Below are positions 55,967-64,000 of a stretch of DNA of 64,000 nt, one piece after another. The position numbers and the translations under genes are program-made. Positions within the stretch are counted from its first letter, which is position 1; every line of letters begins with the position of its first letter. The notes beneath the pieces are model-generated. The model worked only from the letters and a program-made list of their open reading frames with translations. It was not told the origin of the DNA and did no database searches. The stretch comes from Myxococcota bacterium (GTDB lineage: Bacteria; Myxococcota; B64-G9), in assembly GCA_022710975.1 (NCBI GenBank), contig JAKLGA010000006.1, forward strand, positions 328,878 to 392,877. The letters run 5' to 3'.

Positions 55967-58330
55967 TCAGCGCTTCTTGGTGAGCGGGATGTAGACGGTC
56001 AGATCGACGTCGGGCACGGGCCGCACCCGGCCCTCCCAGGTCTTGTAGCCGTCGAGCTCGATCTCGATGTCCGAGGCGGCACCCAGCAGCAGCGCCACCC
56101 CGACCGGGGTCTTCTTGCCGATGGGAAAGCCGTTGACGATGACCTTGGCCTTGTCGGGCTCGGTCTCGAAGGTGACCTTGATGCGGGCGGTGGGCGGTGG
56201 CGGCAGCGGGTCGCTCAGCGCGAGCTGCAGCTCGGTCGTCTGCTCGGCCGTGAGCTTGACCCGCTCGACCGCCAGCCGGTTGCCCTCCAGCTCCACCATC
56301 ACCAGGTGGTCGACGCCGGCGGTGATGCCCTTGAGTACGGCGGGGGTCTTCCGGCCGATGTCCACGCCGTCCAGGTAGATCACCGCGCCCGCGGGCTGGC
56401 TGGCGATCTTCAGGCCGCCCCGCCCCTGCCCCTCGGCGCCGCCCACGACCGGCGGCCCGGCCACCTTGCTGGCCCAGCCGGTGCCGCGCGACTTCAGCAC
56501 GGCCGCGATCTCCACCGGCACGGCCGGGTCCTGGACCGTGACCTGCTGGGTGAAGTCCTCGAAGCCGTCCTTGCTGACGCGCACGCTGAGCTGCGTGCCC
56601 GGCTCGAGGTAGCCGATCTCCAGCGGCGTCTCGCCCGGCTGGCGGTCGTCGCCCAGGAAGACCATGGCGCCCGCCGGTTCGCTGGTCACCTTGAGGGTGC
56701 AGGTGGTCGGCTTGGCGGGCGGGAACAGCTCGTCCTGGAACAGGACGACCGCGACCACGCCGGCCACCACGAGCAGCAGCGCGCCCAGGATGAGCACCGT
56801 CCTGAGCCCCCCGCCCTTCTTCAGCCCGTCGATCTCCAGCAGGTCCTGGGCCCCGTACGCGGGGCCGAGATCCAGCGGCGCCACCTCGGGCGGCGCGGGT
56901 TGCGGCGCGGGCGTGGGAGCTCGCGGTGCGGGCGTGGGAGCTCGCGGTGCGGGCGTGGGAGCTCGCGGCGTCGCAGCGGGCGCGGGCGCGCGCGGGGCTG
57001 GAGCGGGCGCGGGGGTGGGCGCGCGCGGCGCCCTCGTCCCGGGCGCCTGCATGAGCAGCTCCAGCCCGGGCGGCGCCTTGGGCGCGGGCGTGGGCATCAG
57101 CCCGGGCGGCGTGACCGCCGGCAGAGACGGGGCGGTGGAGGGCGGCGCGCTGCGCCGGGGCGGGACCTCGCTGCCCAGCACGGGGATCGGGCCGACCGGG
57201 GCGGGGATCGCCTCCGAGGGCTGGGCCGAGGCCTCCTCGGACGAGGGGGTGAACTCCGGGGCGCTGCCGGGCTCGTTGTCCGGCTTGGTGACCGGAGCGA
57301 AGAACTGGTCGAGGAAGGAGACCAGGTCCGGGGTGCCCTGCCGGGCGCCCAGGACCGCGGACTCGAGGTTCTGGGCGTTGGCCATGGTGAGAGCCTTGGA
57401 GCGGGCGCGCACCTTCTCGTCGAACAGCTCCTGCATGAAGACGGCCAGCAGAGCCGGGTTGGAGCGCAGGCCGGCCTGCAGCAGGAACTCCTCGAGCTCG
57501 AGCTGCATCTCGCGCGCCGTGGCGTAGCGGCGTCCGGGATCGCGGTCGAGGGCCTTCATCACGATGCGCTCGAGCTCCGCGGGCACGTTCGGGTTCAGCT
57601 CGCGGATGGGGGTGACGGGATCGCTGGTCACCGCCTGGAGGGTCTCCAGGGGCTTCACCCGCTTGAACAGCCTCGTCCAGGTGAGCAGCTCGTACATCAC
57701 GATGCCCACCGCGAACAGGTCCGAGCGGCCGTCCAGCTCTTGGCCGCGCACCTGCTCGGGCGACATGTAGGCGTGCTTGCCCTTCACCTTGCCGGGCACG
57801 GTGGTCGAGATCTCGCTGCGCGCCTTGGCGATGCCGAAGTCGATCAGCTTGACCCCGCCCTGGTAGCCGACCAGCACGTTGTGCGGGCTCACGTCCCGGT
57901 GCACCACCGCCTGGGGGCGGCCCTCGAGATCCTGCTGGGTGTGGGCGTAGAACAGGCCGTCCAGCACCCCGGAGAAGATCTTGACGATGTGCTCGTTGGG
58001 GATGCGCCGGCCGACCTCGGAGCAGCGCCGCACGATGGCCTTCAGATCCTCGCCGTGGATGTACTCCATGGCGATGTAGAAGGCGTCGTTCTCTCGGCCG
58101 AGGTCGTAGATCTGGACCACGTTGGGGTGGTTGAAACGGGCGGCCAGGCGGGCCTCGTCCAGGAACATGTTGACGAAGCGTGGCTGGGCCGCGAGCTGCG
58201 GCAGGATGCGCTTCAGCACCACCAGCTTGGTGAAGCCCACCGGGCCGGACTGGCGCGCCAGGAACACCTCGGCCATCCCGCCGATGGCCAGGCGTTTCAG
58301 CAGCTCGTACCTGCCGATGCTCTCGACCAC
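55967..58330 (-). CDS. Ser/Thr protein kinase with PEGA repeats
   Basis: A 787-residue membrane kinase. The Hanks-type kinase domain (about 7-275) has K40 in VVLKRI, HRDVSPHN and DFGIAKA, so it should be active, and it has the Arg preceding Asp typical of activation-loop control. A long Pro/Ala-rich linker contains a 21-bp tandem repeat. A single membrane helix (about 520-542) precedes three PEGA domains (TSEPAGAMVFLGDD, ASQPAGAVIYLDG, VIVNGFPIGKKTP) outside. PEGA domains may bind cell-wall or surface ligands. The start is GTG at 58330, with GGGAGGGA upstream but at long spacing. The gene follows a Cys-rich/PPC lipoprotein gene by 30 bases. Confidence 0.88.
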   Translation of the reverse strand: MVESIGRYELLKRLAIGGMAEVFLARQSGPVGFTKLVVLKRILPQLAAQPRFVNMFLDEARLAARFNHPNVVQIYDLGRENDAFYIAMEYIHGEDLKAIVRRCSEVGRRIPNEHIVKIFSGVLDGLFYAHTQQDLEGRPQAVVHRDVSPHNVLVGYQGGVKLIDFGIAKARSEISTTVPGKVKGKHAYMSPEQVRGQELDGRSDLFAVGIVMYELLTWTRLFKRVKPLETLQAVTSDPVTPIRELNPNVPAELERIVMKALDRDPGRRYATAREMQLELEEFLLQAGLRSNPALLAVFMQELFDEKVRARSKALTMANAQNLESAVLGARQGTPDLVSFLDQFFAPVTKPDNEPGSAPEFTPSSEEASAQPSEAIPAPVGPIPVLGSEVPPRRSAPPSTAPSLPAVTPPGLMPTPAPKAPPGLELLMQAPGTRAPRAPTPAPAPAPRAPAPAATPRAPTPAPRAPTPAPRAPTPAPQPAPPEVAPLDLGPAYGAQDLLEIDGLKKGGGLRTVLILGALLLVVAGVVAVVLFQDELFPPAKPTTCTLKVTSEPAGAMVFLGDDRQPGETPLEIGYLEPGTQLSVRVSKDGFEDFTQQVTVQDPAVPVEIAAVLKSRGTGWASKVAGPPVVGGAEGQGRGGLKIASQPAGAVIYLDGVDIGRKTPAVLKGITAGVDHLVMVELEGNRLAVERVKLTAEQTTELQLALSDPLPPPPTARIKVTFETEPDKAKVIVNGFPIGKKTPVGVALLLGAASDIEIELDGYKTWEGRVRPVPDVDLTVYIPLTKKR
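56907..56969 (-). repeat. Three 21-bp tandem repeats in the kinase linker
   Basis: Three copies of a 21-base unit (one terminal mismatch), encoding repeated APRAPTP. Copy number may vary between strains and change linker length. Confidence 0.8.
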
Positions 58331-58360
58331 GCTGTCGCGCGTCCCTCCCCCCCCGGCTCC

Positions 58361-61072
58361 TCAGTCGACGATCTCGAGCGTGTAGGCGTTGGCCGCGCCC
58401 TGGTAACCGGTCACCCGCAGGTAGTACCAGCCAGTGGCCAGGCCCTCGACGCCCACCGTCTCCCCGTTCCCGGTGGAGTAGGAGTAGTCCAGCACCGTGT
58501 TGTAGTCGTCCAGCAGCGCCAGGTCGAGGTCGCCGGAGGCGTTGCTGAAGTCGATGCTGCCCATCAGCGCGCCGCCGGTGACGTAGATCGCGAACCAGTC
58601 CTCGTCGTTGCTGCAGAGCTGCAGGTCGTTGACCGTACCCGCGCTCATCACCGGGGCCTCGAAGGCGTCGTCGTTGGGCTCGTACCCGTCGTCGGCGCAG
58701 CCGCCGCCGCCGTAGCCGACCGTCATGTCGTAGCCGTTCTGCACCCCGGCCACGCCCCCGTACACGCGGATGTAGTAGTAGCCCTCGACCTCGATGGCGT
58801 GGCTCACCGCCTCGCCGTCGGCGACCGAGGTCGAGGAGTCGAGCTCCGCGCCGCCCTCGTCCGTCAGCTGCAGGTCGATGTCGCCCTGCGCGTTGGCGAA
58901 GGCGATGTCCGCGCTGAGGGTCTCGCCCACGAACATGTAGTTCTCGTACCAGTCCTCGTCGTCCAGGCAGAGCTGCAGCCCGGGGTAGTCACCGTTGAGG
59001 ATGTACATGGGGGCGCCGCGCGAGTCGTTCTCCTCCAGCCCGTCGTCCACGCACTCCTGGGCCCCGAGGAACTGGACGTCCAGGTCGTACGGCCCGGCCG
59101 CGCCGTCGTAGCCGCTGGCCCGCACGTAGAAGAGCCGATCGGTCTGGGCGGAGGCGGCGATCACCGTCTCGCTGTCGGAGATGCCGGCGCTCACGTCCAC
59201 CGGCACCTGCAGCTCGGGATCCAGGAAGAGCTCGAGGTCCAGGTCGGCCGCGTCGCCGTCGAAGCTCATGGTCACCCGCAGGGACTGGCCGCCCGGCAGG
59301 ACCAGCCAGTACCAGTCCACGTCGTCCGGGCAGATGTCCCCGGACACCAGGCCCTCGTCCAGCTCGTAGGCCAGCGCGCTCGCGTCGTTCTCCTCCATGC
59401 CGTCGTCCTGGCAGCCCGAGCCGCACACCCCCGCCGCGCAGGTCTGCCCGGCCGCGCAGTCCGAGGGCGACTGCTCCAGGCAGCCGTCGCCGTTCGCGTC
59501 CGTGCAGCTCCAGCGGGTGTCGGTGTCCGCGCAGCCGACCTCGCCCGCGTCGCAGGCGTCGGTGCAGGTGGTGACGCAGGCGCCGCCCTGGCAGGTGCGC
59601 CCGGCGCCGCAGGCGGTGGCCGCGCTCCAGTCCAGGCAATCGTCCGAGTCGAACTGGCCGCAGGTGTGCACGCTGTGGGTCATGACGCACTCGGTCGTGC
59701 CCACCTGGGCGCAGTCCTCGGTGCACGGGGCGGTGGTGCAGGTGCCGCCCGAGCACAGCTCTCCGGCGGCGCAGGCCGTGACCTCGCTCCACTCCAGGCA
59801 GGCGTCCCAGTCGAAGTCGCCGCAGATCTGGTAGCCGTCGCCGGCGCACTGGCGGGCGTCGATCGGCTCGCAGTCGTTGAAGCAGATGATCTCGCAGGAG
59901 GCCGGGCCGCCCACGTCCAGGCAGCGCTCCCACAGGTTGCAGGTCTCGGGCGGGCCCCAGTCCTTGCACGGGTCGTGATCGAACTCACCGCAGGCGCGCA
60001 GGCTCTGGAAGCCCGAGCACTCGCTGTCTCCGTCCGCGCACTCGTCCTGGCAGACCGCCGCGCACACGCCGTTCGAGCAGGTCTCGTTCTGCTTGCAGTC
60101 GCTGACCGAGCCCCACTCGGCGCACGGGTCGGCGTCGAACTGGCCGCACAGCTGGTAGCCGGGCCCGGCGCAGCGCTTCTCGCCCGCCGCGCACTCGTCC
60201 GTGCAGGAGAACACGCACACGCCCTGGTCGCAGCGCTCCGAGGGCGCGCAGGCGGTGGCCGTGCCGAGCTCCAGGCAGGCGTCGGTGTCGAAGTTGCCGC
60301 AGGTCTGGTAGCCCTTGTTGTCCGCGGTGCAGCTGCGCGCCCCCACGCCGGCGCAGTCGTCGCTGCAGGCCGCGGTGCAGGCGCCGCCCACGCACACCTG
60401 CGGCGCCGTGCAGTCCGCGGGCGCGGCCCACTCGTTGCAGGGATCGGCGTCCACCTGGCCGCACACCCGGTAGCTGTCGTTGTCGGTGCACTCGCGCAGG
60501 CCGAGCGGGCTGCAGTCGTCGGTGCAGGCGGCGCAGGTCCCGTTCGAGCAGGACTGGCCGGCGTCGCAGGTCTGGGCGGTGCCCCACTGGCAGCAGCCGG
60601 CCACGCAGGCGCACACCCGGTACTGGCTGGGCTGCCCGGCGATGCACTCGCGCTGGCCCTCGGCCGGGCACGGGTTGGGACACTCGCCCACGCACTCGCC
60701 GGCCACGCAGGTCTGGCCGGTGGTGCAGGGCTGGGCTCCGCCCCACTCGGTGCAGTCGTCGCCGTCCGTGTCGCCGCACACCTGGAAGTCGGTGCCCTGG
60801 CAGCGCCGGGTGCCGTCGGGGCACTCGTCCGAGCAGCTCGAGACGCACTGGTCGACCAGGCACTGGTCCGGGCAGGCGAAGTCGTTGCCCCACTCGCTGC
60901 AGGCGTCGGCGTCGAAGTCCCCGCAGGTCCGCAGCGTCGCGCCCTGGCAGGTGTGCGAGCCCAGGGTGCACTCGTCCGTGCAGTCCGAGCCGCCGCACCC
61001 CCCCAGCCAGGCGCTCATCACCAGGAAACAGCCCAGGACGCCGCCCACGAGCAGATTGGAAGACTTGCGCAT
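58361..61072 (-). CDS. Cys-rich and PPC-domain surface lipoprotein
   Basis: A 903-residue predicted lipoprotein (lipobox LGGC near residue 26). Residues about 27-560 are twelve to thirteen Cys modules of roughly 40-45 residues, each with C-G-x-F-D-x-D-x-C-x-E-W-style cores. The rest holds three PPC-type beta-sandwich domains that begin with EENDASA, EENDSRGA and EPNDDAFE and carry DVDWY/DEDWY. It resembles large myxobacterial surface proteins that bind or cleave external material, though no enzyme domain is present. GGGAGGCGA precedes the ATG at 61072 and a promoter sits just upstream. It probably heads an operon with the downstream kinase. Confidence 0.85.
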   Translation of the reverse strand: MRKSSNLLVGGVLGCFLVMSAWLGGCGGSDCTDECTLGSHTCQGATLRTCGDFDADACSEWGNDFACPDQCLVDQCVSSCSDECPDGTRRCQGTDFQVCGDTDGDDCTEWGGAQPCTTGQTCVAGECVGECPNPCPAEGQRECIAGQPSQYRVCACVAGCCQWGTAQTCDAGQSCSNGTCAACTDDCSPLGLRECTDNDSYRVCGQVDADPCNEWAAPADCTAPQVCVGGACTAACSDDCAGVGARSCTADNKGYQTCGNFDTDACLELGTATACAPSERCDQGVCVFSCTDECAAGEKRCAGPGYQLCGQFDADPCAEWGSVSDCKQNETCSNGVCAAVCQDECADGDSECSGFQSLRACGEFDHDPCKDWGPPETCNLWERCLDVGGPASCEIICFNDCEPIDARQCAGDGYQICGDFDWDACLEWSEVTACAAGELCSGGTCTTAPCTEDCAQVGTTECVMTHSVHTCGQFDSDDCLDWSAATACGAGRTCQGGACVTTCTDACDAGEVGCADTDTRWSCTDANGDGCLEQSPSDCAAGQTCAAGVCGSGCQDDGMEENDASALAYELDEGLVSGDICPDDVDWYWLVLPGGQSLRVTMSFDGDAADLDLELFLDPELQVPVDVSAGISDSETVIAASAQTDRLFYVRASGYDGAAGPYDLDVQFLGAQECVDDGLEENDSRGAPMYILNGDYPGLQLCLDDEDWYENYMFVGETLSADIAFANAQGDIDLQLTDEGGAELDSSTSVADGEAVSHAIEVEGYYYIRVYGGVAGVQNGYDMTVGYGGGGCADDGYEPNDDAFEAPVMSAGTVNDLQLCSNDEDWFAIYVTGGALMGSIDFSNASGDLDLALLDDYNTVLDYSYSTGNGETVGVEGLATGWYYLRVTGYQGAANAYTLEIVD
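59400..60990 (-). repeat. Cys-module repeats in the 903-residue lipoprotein
   Basis: About twelve degenerate 120-135-base units, each with GAC-rich cores encoding CGxFDxDxCxEW. The repeated, GC-rich codons also keep the opposite strand open. Confidence 0.65.
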
Positions 61073-61151
61073 CGGATCGCCTCCCTGTGCGAGCCCACCA
61101 GCGCCCGATCCGGGCTGCGTGCTGCGTGGGTCGTGATTCCGTAACGCTCCG

Positions 61152-61179
61152 AGTGTACTCCGATTTCCCCGGGGGTCAA
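61152..61179 (-). promoter_or_regulatory. Predicted promoter of the Cys-rich/PPC lipoprotein-kinase operon
   Basis: On the minus strand TTGACC (61179-61174) and TACACT (61157-61152) are 16 bases apart. The -35 overlaps the rel stop codon. Confidence 0.5.
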
Positions 61180-63353
61180 CCCAGGACTCGCTCGGCGTCC
61201 AGGACGCCCTTCACCCGGCCCAGCCGGCGGATCACATCGTTGAGCTGCTCCAGGTTCAGGATGGTCACCCGCAGCGAGATTGTGGCCCGGCCGCCGTCCT
61301 CGGGCCGGGAGCTGACCTGGTTGATGTTGATGCCCCGCTCGGACAGGATGTTCGAGATGTTGGCCAGCATGCCCGGCCGATCCTCGCACAGCACGCGGAT
61401 GCTCACCGAGTGCACCGCCGCCTGGTCGGAGTCCCACTTCACCTCGATCAGCCGGTTCTGGTCGGAGGAGGCCACCCGCCGGCAGCCCCGGTTGTGGATG
61501 GTCACCCCGCGGCCGCGGGTGATCACCCCCACCAGCGGATCGCCCGGGATGGGGTTGCAGCACTTGGCGAAGCGCACCAGCACGTCGTCCAGGCCCTCGA
61601 CCAGGATGCCGCTCTTCGACTTCCTGCCCGGCCGCTTGAAGATCTGGGTGATGCGCGACGGCTTCTGCTCGTCCAGGTTCTTCTGCTCGGCCTCGCGCCG
61701 CTCCTCGGCCTTGTCCGGCGGCAGCAGCAGCTCGATCACCCGGATGGTGGCCAGGCGTCCGTAGCCGAGCCGGATGAGCATCTCCTCGACGTCCTTGAAG
61801 CCGAGCTGCTGGGCCGCCTTGGTCACCTCGCCCGCGCGCCAGGCCCGGGCCAGGTTCACGCCCTGGCGCTTGCACTCCTTCTCGAGGATCTCGCGCCCGA
61901 TCTCCTCGGAGCGCTTGCGCTGCTCGGCCCGGATCACCGCGCGGATCTTGTTCTTGGCCCGCGAGGTCTTCACGAAGCCCAGCCAGTCCTTGCTGGGCTT
62001 CTGCTTGGGGTTGGTCAGGATCTCGACGGTGTCGCCGTTCTTCAGCTTCTGCCGGAGCGGGGCGATCTTGCCGTTGAGCTTGGCACCCACGCAGTGGTGG
62101 CCGACCTCGCTGTGCACGCTGTAGGCGAAGTCGAGCGCGGTCGCCCCGTGCGGCATGGCCTTCACGTCCCCCTGGGGGGTGAACACGAACACCTCGTCCG
62201 AGAACAGGTCGACCTTGACCGTCTCCAGGAACTCCTGCGGATCGCGCACGTCCTTGTGCTGCTCGAGCAGCTCGCGCAGCCAGGCGAACTGGGTCAGCTC
62301 CTTGCCGCCCGGGCCGCCCCCGCCCTCCTTGTAGACCCAGTGCGCGGCCACGCCCTGCTCGGCCACCCGGTGCATCTCCTCGGTGCGGATCTGGATCTCC
62401 ACCCGCTCGTTGCCCGGCCCCAGCACCGTGGTGTGGAGGGACTGGTAGCGGTTGATCTTGGGCATGGCGATGTAGTCCTTGAACCTGCCCGCCACGGGTT
62501 TCCACATGGCGTGGATCAGGCCCAGGACCCGGTAGCAGTCGCCCACGCTCTGGGTCAGGATGCGGAAGGCGATGATGTCGTAGATCTGGTCGAAGTCCAC
62601 CGCCTTCAGCTTCATCTTGTGGAAGATGCTGTAGTGGTGCTTGATGCGCCCGGACACCTGGGCGGGGATCTCGTTCTCCTCGGCCGCCTTGCCGAGCAGC
62701 TCGATCACCTCGTCGATGTAGCGCTGGCGCTCCTGGCGCACCTGCTGCAGTTTCTCGTCGATGGCGCGGAACTGCTCGGGGTGCAGCCAGAAGAAGGACA
62801 GGTCCTCCAGCTCGGTGCGGATCCACTGGATGCCGAGGCGGTTCGACAGCGGGGCGAATATCTCCAGCGTCTCGCGGCTGATGGCCGTGCGCCGCTCCGG
62901 CTCGACGAACTCCAGGGTGCGCATGTTGTGCAGCCGATCGGCCAGCTTGACCAGGATGACCCGCAGGTCCTGGGCCATGGCCACCAGCATCTTGCGCACG
63001 TTCTCGGCCTCGCGCTCCTCGCCCGACTGGAACGAGACCTTGGCCAGCTTGGTCAGCCCCTCCACGAGCTGGCGCACCGTGGGGCCGAACAGCTCCTCGA
63101 TCTCCTGGGGGGTGGCCAGCGTGTCCTCGAGGGTGTCGTGCAGCATGCCCGCCACCACGCTGGCCTCGTCGAGCTGGAGCTGGGCGATGATGTGGGCCAC
63201 GCCCAGGGGGTGGACCAGGTAGGGCTCTCCCGATCTGCGCAGCTGGCCCTGGTGGACCTTGGCCGAGTAGACGTAGGCCTTCTTGATCTGGTCCACATTC
63301 ACGCTGGCGTGATGTGAACGCATCTCGTCGATGATGTCCTGGAGCCGGACCAT
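61176..63353 (-). CDS. Bifunctional (p)ppGpp synthetase/hydrolase (Rel/SpoT)
   Basis: A 725-residue stringent-response enzyme. The HD hydrolase domain is intact: H48, then H72-D73 in MLHDTLEDT. The synthetase domain includes GRFKDYIAMPKINRYQSLHT with the RXKD motif of bifunctional enzymes. A TGS domain (DLFSDEVFVFTPQGDVKAMP) and a C-terminal ACT domain (VSIRVLCEDRPGMLANISNI) follow. It should both make and degrade (p)ppGpp in response to starvation. GAGG lies close to the ATG. Divergent from groES. Confidence 0.95.
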   Translation of the reverse strand: MVRLQDIIDEMRSHHASVNVDQIKKAYVYSAKVHQGQLRRSGEPYLVHPLGVAHIIAQLQLDEASVVAGMLHDTLEDTLATPQEIEELFGPTVRQLVEGLTKLAKVSFQSGEEREAENVRKMLVAMAQDLRVILVKLADRLHNMRTLEFVEPERRTAISRETLEIFAPLSNRLGIQWIRTELEDLSFFWLHPEQFRAIDEKLQQVRQERQRYIDEVIELLGKAAEENEIPAQVSGRIKHHYSIFHKMKLKAVDFDQIYDIIAFRILTQSVGDCYRVLGLIHAMWKPVAGRFKDYIAMPKINRYQSLHTTVLGPGNERVEIQIRTEEMHRVAEQGVAAHWVYKEGGGGPGGKELTQFAWLRELLEQHKDVRDPQEFLETVKVDLFSDEVFVFTPQGDVKAMPHGATALDFAYSVHSEVGHHCVGAKLNGKIAPLRQKLKNGDTVEILTNPKQKPSKDWLGFVKTSRAKNKIRAVIRAEQRKRSEEIGREILEKECKRQGVNLARAWRAGEVTKAAQQLGFKDVEEMLIRLGYGRLATIRVIELLLPPDKAEERREAEQKNLDEQKPSRITQIFKRPGRKSKSGILVEGLDDVLVRFAKCCNPIPGDPLVGVITRGRGVTIHNRGCRRVASSDQNRLIEVKWDSDQAAVHSVSIRVLCEDRPGMLANISNILSERGININQVSSRPEDGGRATISLRVTILNLEQLNDVIRRLGRVKGVLDAERVLG

Positions 63354-63452
63354 GATCCTCGAACGGTGTAGCAGGCGCCCCGCTTCTTTGCGGGTCGCAG
63401 GTTAGGCGATGGGCGCGCGCCCTGTCCAGCAAAATCTCCTCGTCCCGGCGGC

Positions 63453-63481
63453 TTGACAACCCCCCGCGCGGTGCTTACCCG
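63453..63481 (+). promoter_or_regulatory. Predicted groESL promoter
   Basis: TTGACA (63453-63458) with TACCCG (63476-63481) 17 bases on; the -35 is perfect, the -10 poor. No CIRCE element is visible. Confidence 0.4.
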
Positions 63482-63526
63482 TAAGGACCGGAATGGACAC
63501 CCACGCCTCGAGAGGAGGAATTTCGA

Positions 63527-63817
63527 ATGAAGATCAGACCTCTGTATGACCGCATCCTGATCAAGCGGCTGGACGCCGAGGAACGCACCAAGGGCGGCAT
63601 CATCATCCCCGAGACCGCCAAGGAGAAGCCGATCCAGGCCAAGGTGGTGGCCGTGGGGCCCGGCCGGCGCAACGAGAAGGGCAAGCTGGTCACGCCCGAC
63701 GTCAAGAAGGGAGACACCATCCTCTTCTCCAAGTACTCGGGCAACGAGGTCAAGATCGACGGCGAGGACCACCTCATCCTGCGCGAGGACGAGATCCTCG
63801 CGATCATCGAGAACTGA
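63527..63817 (+). CDS. groES: Co-chaperonin GroES
   Basis: A 96-residue lid protein of the GroEL chamber. [19 protein letters not shown] opens it, [14 protein letters not shown] is the mobile loop, and [19 protein letters not shown] the C-terminus. GAGGAGGAA precedes the ATG. groEL begins 12 bases later. Complete and ordinary. Confidence 0.97.
   Translation: MKIRPLYDRILIKRLDAEERTKGGIIIPETAKEKPIQAKVVAVGPGRRNEKGKLVTPDVKKGDTILFSKYSGNEVKIDGEDHLILREDEILAIIEN

Positions 63818-64000
<183 letters not shown>

Noticed and set aside
56306..61144. A 1612-codon open frame on the plus strand
   Set aside because: It lies antisense to the kinase and Cys-rich lipoprotein; it is rich in Arg, His, Val and Ala in the manner of a shadow frame of GC-rich genes and shows no domain pattern.

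Overview
This 64 kb window is very GC-rich and densely coding. It looks like a chromosomal segment of a Myxococcota-type bacterium (formerly deltaproteobacterial). The phylum evidence is a MYXO-CTERM-like tail (Cys motif, membrane segment, Arg cluster) on a secreted GH18-like protein, a FrzS-like pseudo-receiver/coiled-coil protein, a kinase with PEGA domains, a DUF4388/J-domain/TPR protein and three large Cys-rich modular lipoproteins. The genus cannot be told from sequence alone. I see no tRNA, rRNA, CRISPR array, prophage or intact insertion sequence.

Layout. 0.2-4.8 kb (+): a GYF/DUF4388/J-domain/TPR regulator, a DUF4912 protein and a GH57 glucan-branching enzyme, tightly coupled. 5.3-11.9 kb (+): the GH18-like exoprotein, a two-subunit class I CoA-transferase, a patatin and a large acyl-CoA dehydrogenase with its own promoter. 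11.9-30.0 kb is an almost unbroken minus-strand run. Read in transcription order it holds feoB, a DtxR/FeoA-type regulator and a cysteine-less thioredoxin-fold lipoprotein; then exbB/exbD, ftsB, a diguanylate cyclase, phoH and acyP; then an S41 protease, a LolA-like protein, an outer-membrane barrel, an MMPL/RND transporter and a lipoprotein; finally hsp20, cbpA and cbpM behind a near-consensus promoter. 30.1-35.0 kb (+): panD, a MacAB-like adaptor/ATPase/permease set, a Rieske protein and a DUF2231 membrane protein. 35.0-44.0 kb: a small lipoprotein, a 922-residue Cys-rich lipoprotein, then minus-strand PilZ-like, flavoprotein, thymidylate kinase and 1109-residue TPR genes.

44.0-48.2 kb is the most atypical part. 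It has a strong intrinsic terminator, a V4R-like Cys-rich protein, a 490 bp AT-rich non-coding stretch with inverted repeats and three consecutive SD-ATG modules, and two tandem vWA lipoprotein genes that share a nearly identical 128 bp block. 48.3-54.8 kb (+): the FrzS-like protein and two overlapping GT-C-like membrane protein genes, one carrying a PA14 domain. 54.9-63.4 kb (-): a Cys-rich lipoprotein, a Ser/Thr kinase with PEGA repeats, a Cys-rich/PPC lipoprotein that heads the kinase operon, and a bifunctional Rel/SpoT. The window ends in groES and the start of groEL.

The genes suggest a predatory or surface-active lifestyle with heavy investment in the envelope: lipid handling (CoA-transferase, patatin, acyl-CoA dehydrogenase, MMPL/LolA-like export), surface lipoproteins, motility-like scaffolding, iron uptake and stress/ppGpp signalling. 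The best candidates for an undescribed system are the S41-LolA-like-barrel-MMPL-lipoprotein operon and the tandem vWA lipoproteins in their AT-rich island. Functions come from motifs read by eye; no database search was possible.
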